From NCBI GenBank assembly GCA_029553475.1, contig JAKPKV010000042.1, positions 1-64,000 on the forward strand: 64,000 bases of DNA, in the 5' to 3' direction. The stretch comes from Armatimonadota bacterium. Lineage in GTDB: Bacteria > Armatimonadota > Hebobacteria > CAIYQO01. The translations under genes and the position numbers were made by a program. Under the pieces are notes generated by a model. It was not told where the DNA came from. It was given only the letters and a program-made list of their open reading frames with translations, and ran no database searches. Below are positions 63,127 to 64,000 of this stretch, piece after piece (position 1 is the first letter of the stretch; every line of letters begins with the position of its first letter).

Positions 63127-63305
63127 CGTCAACACGCGCCAACACCGAGCAGGGGATACCGGGCGCCAGGGAGAGCGGTGTCTCGGCGGCGTGCGGCATG
63201 GCCGGCTGGCGTGCCCTCCGTATCGCGCGACATCCTGCCGTGCCGCAGCACGCGAACGCGCGGGCACGAACCTTTTCGCCCGGCGCGGTGTCTAATCCCG
63301 CGATC

Positions 63306-63995
63306 ATGACGAACAGCACACTGACGAGCATCGCGCCCCCCCCCGCGCCGTCGCGCGCGGCGGGGGTCTGGCTCACGGCGGCGCAGCTCGCGGCGGCGGG
63401 GCTGCTGGCGCTGGCGCTCGCCTGGGCGCGCGTGCCGGGGGCGGAGGGTGCCCCCGCGCAGCCGGCGCTGTACGCGCGGGCGCCCTTCGCGGCGCTGGCG
63501 CTGGTCGCGCTGGTGGTCGCCTGCGTGCCCGCGTGGCGGCGCGGCGCCTTCGCCGGGGCGGTCTGCGGCGCGGCGCTGGCGCTGGCCTGCGCGCTGACGG
63601 CGATGACGAAATTCTGGATGACGCCGCAGGGGGCCTACGTGCCGCTGCTGGCGTTCATCGTGCCGGGCGCGGCGGGGGCGCTGGCCGTCTGGGGGGCGCT
63701 GGCGCGCGGCGGGCTGCGCGACGCGCCGCGGCTGGGGGCGGCAGCGCTGGTTGCCGGGCTGGGGCTGGCGGCGGTCGGCACCCTCTGTTTCCTCATCCTC
63801 ACGCGCAACATCGCCGGGCTGCCCGGCTATCAGATTGAAGCCTATCAATTCCAGGAGCTGCTGGCGGGGCTCGCGCTCTATCCGGCGGCGTGCTGGGTGG
63901 GCAGCGTCGGCATCCGGCCGCGCGGCGGGCTCGCGCTGCTGCCGCTGCTGACGGCGGTGCTATTGGGAGGGGCGCTGCTATGGTGGAACCGATGA
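63306..63995 (+). CDS. Multi-TM membrane protein; ATGA overlap with a following gene truncated by window end
   Basis: Hydrophobic segments throughout; ATG at 63992 overlaps TGA 63993-63995. Confidence 0.6.
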   Translation: MTNSTLTSIAPPPAPSRAAGVWLTAAQLAAAGLLALALAWARVPGAEGAPAQPALYARAPFAALALVALVVACVPAWRRGAFAGAVCGAALALACALTAMTKFWMTPQGAYVPLLAFIVPGAAGALAVWGALARGGLRDAPRLGAAALVAGLGLAAVGTLCFLILTRNIAGLPGYQIEAYQFQELLAGLALYPAACWVGSVGIRPRGGLALLPLLTAVLLGGALLWWNR

Positions 63996-64000
63996 CCGCG

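Overview
GC-rich bacterial chromosomal window, dense with genes on both strands. Armatimonadota or a similar glycan-degrading phylum is only a guess. Recognisable blocks: a hydrogenase-maturation cluster (maturation protease 3' end, hypF, hypC, hypD) with an inserted HEPN/MNT pair; a type II restriction-modification pair; uvrC; aspA; pyk; a FitAB/VapBC-like toxin-antitoxin module; efp-accB-pilin-accC-nusB; hisC; fabF-acpP; endonuclease IV; and several large glycan-active or secreted proteins (GH106-like, GH78-like, pectate-lyase-like, a novel TIM-barrel protein). There are also several families of palindromic/REP/MITE-like repeats. The standout is at 15436-19001. An ECF sigma factor overlaps by 1 nt (TAATG) a 989-aa protein that I read, by motif, as a single-chain miniaturised beta/beta' multisubunit-type RNA polymerase. 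It has RpoB signatures (LTHQRR, GRVCPFETPEGPNIG, FLEHNEPN, YEDAMLIS, GDKWSNRHGLKGVIS, PHFAMLTRRLAAVGI) followed in the same chain by RpoC signatures (clamp helices, RNLFSAR, TRAP, NADFDGDQ, CPSHQAMLGL, SGARG, bridge-helix-like segment). It appears to lack the beta flap, the beta' N-terminal Zn-ribbon/clamp, the rudder, and the trigger loop/jaw. I know of no description of a bacterial chromosomal sigma plus mini-fused-RNAP operon. All calls come from reading motifs in the supplied translations; no database search was possible.
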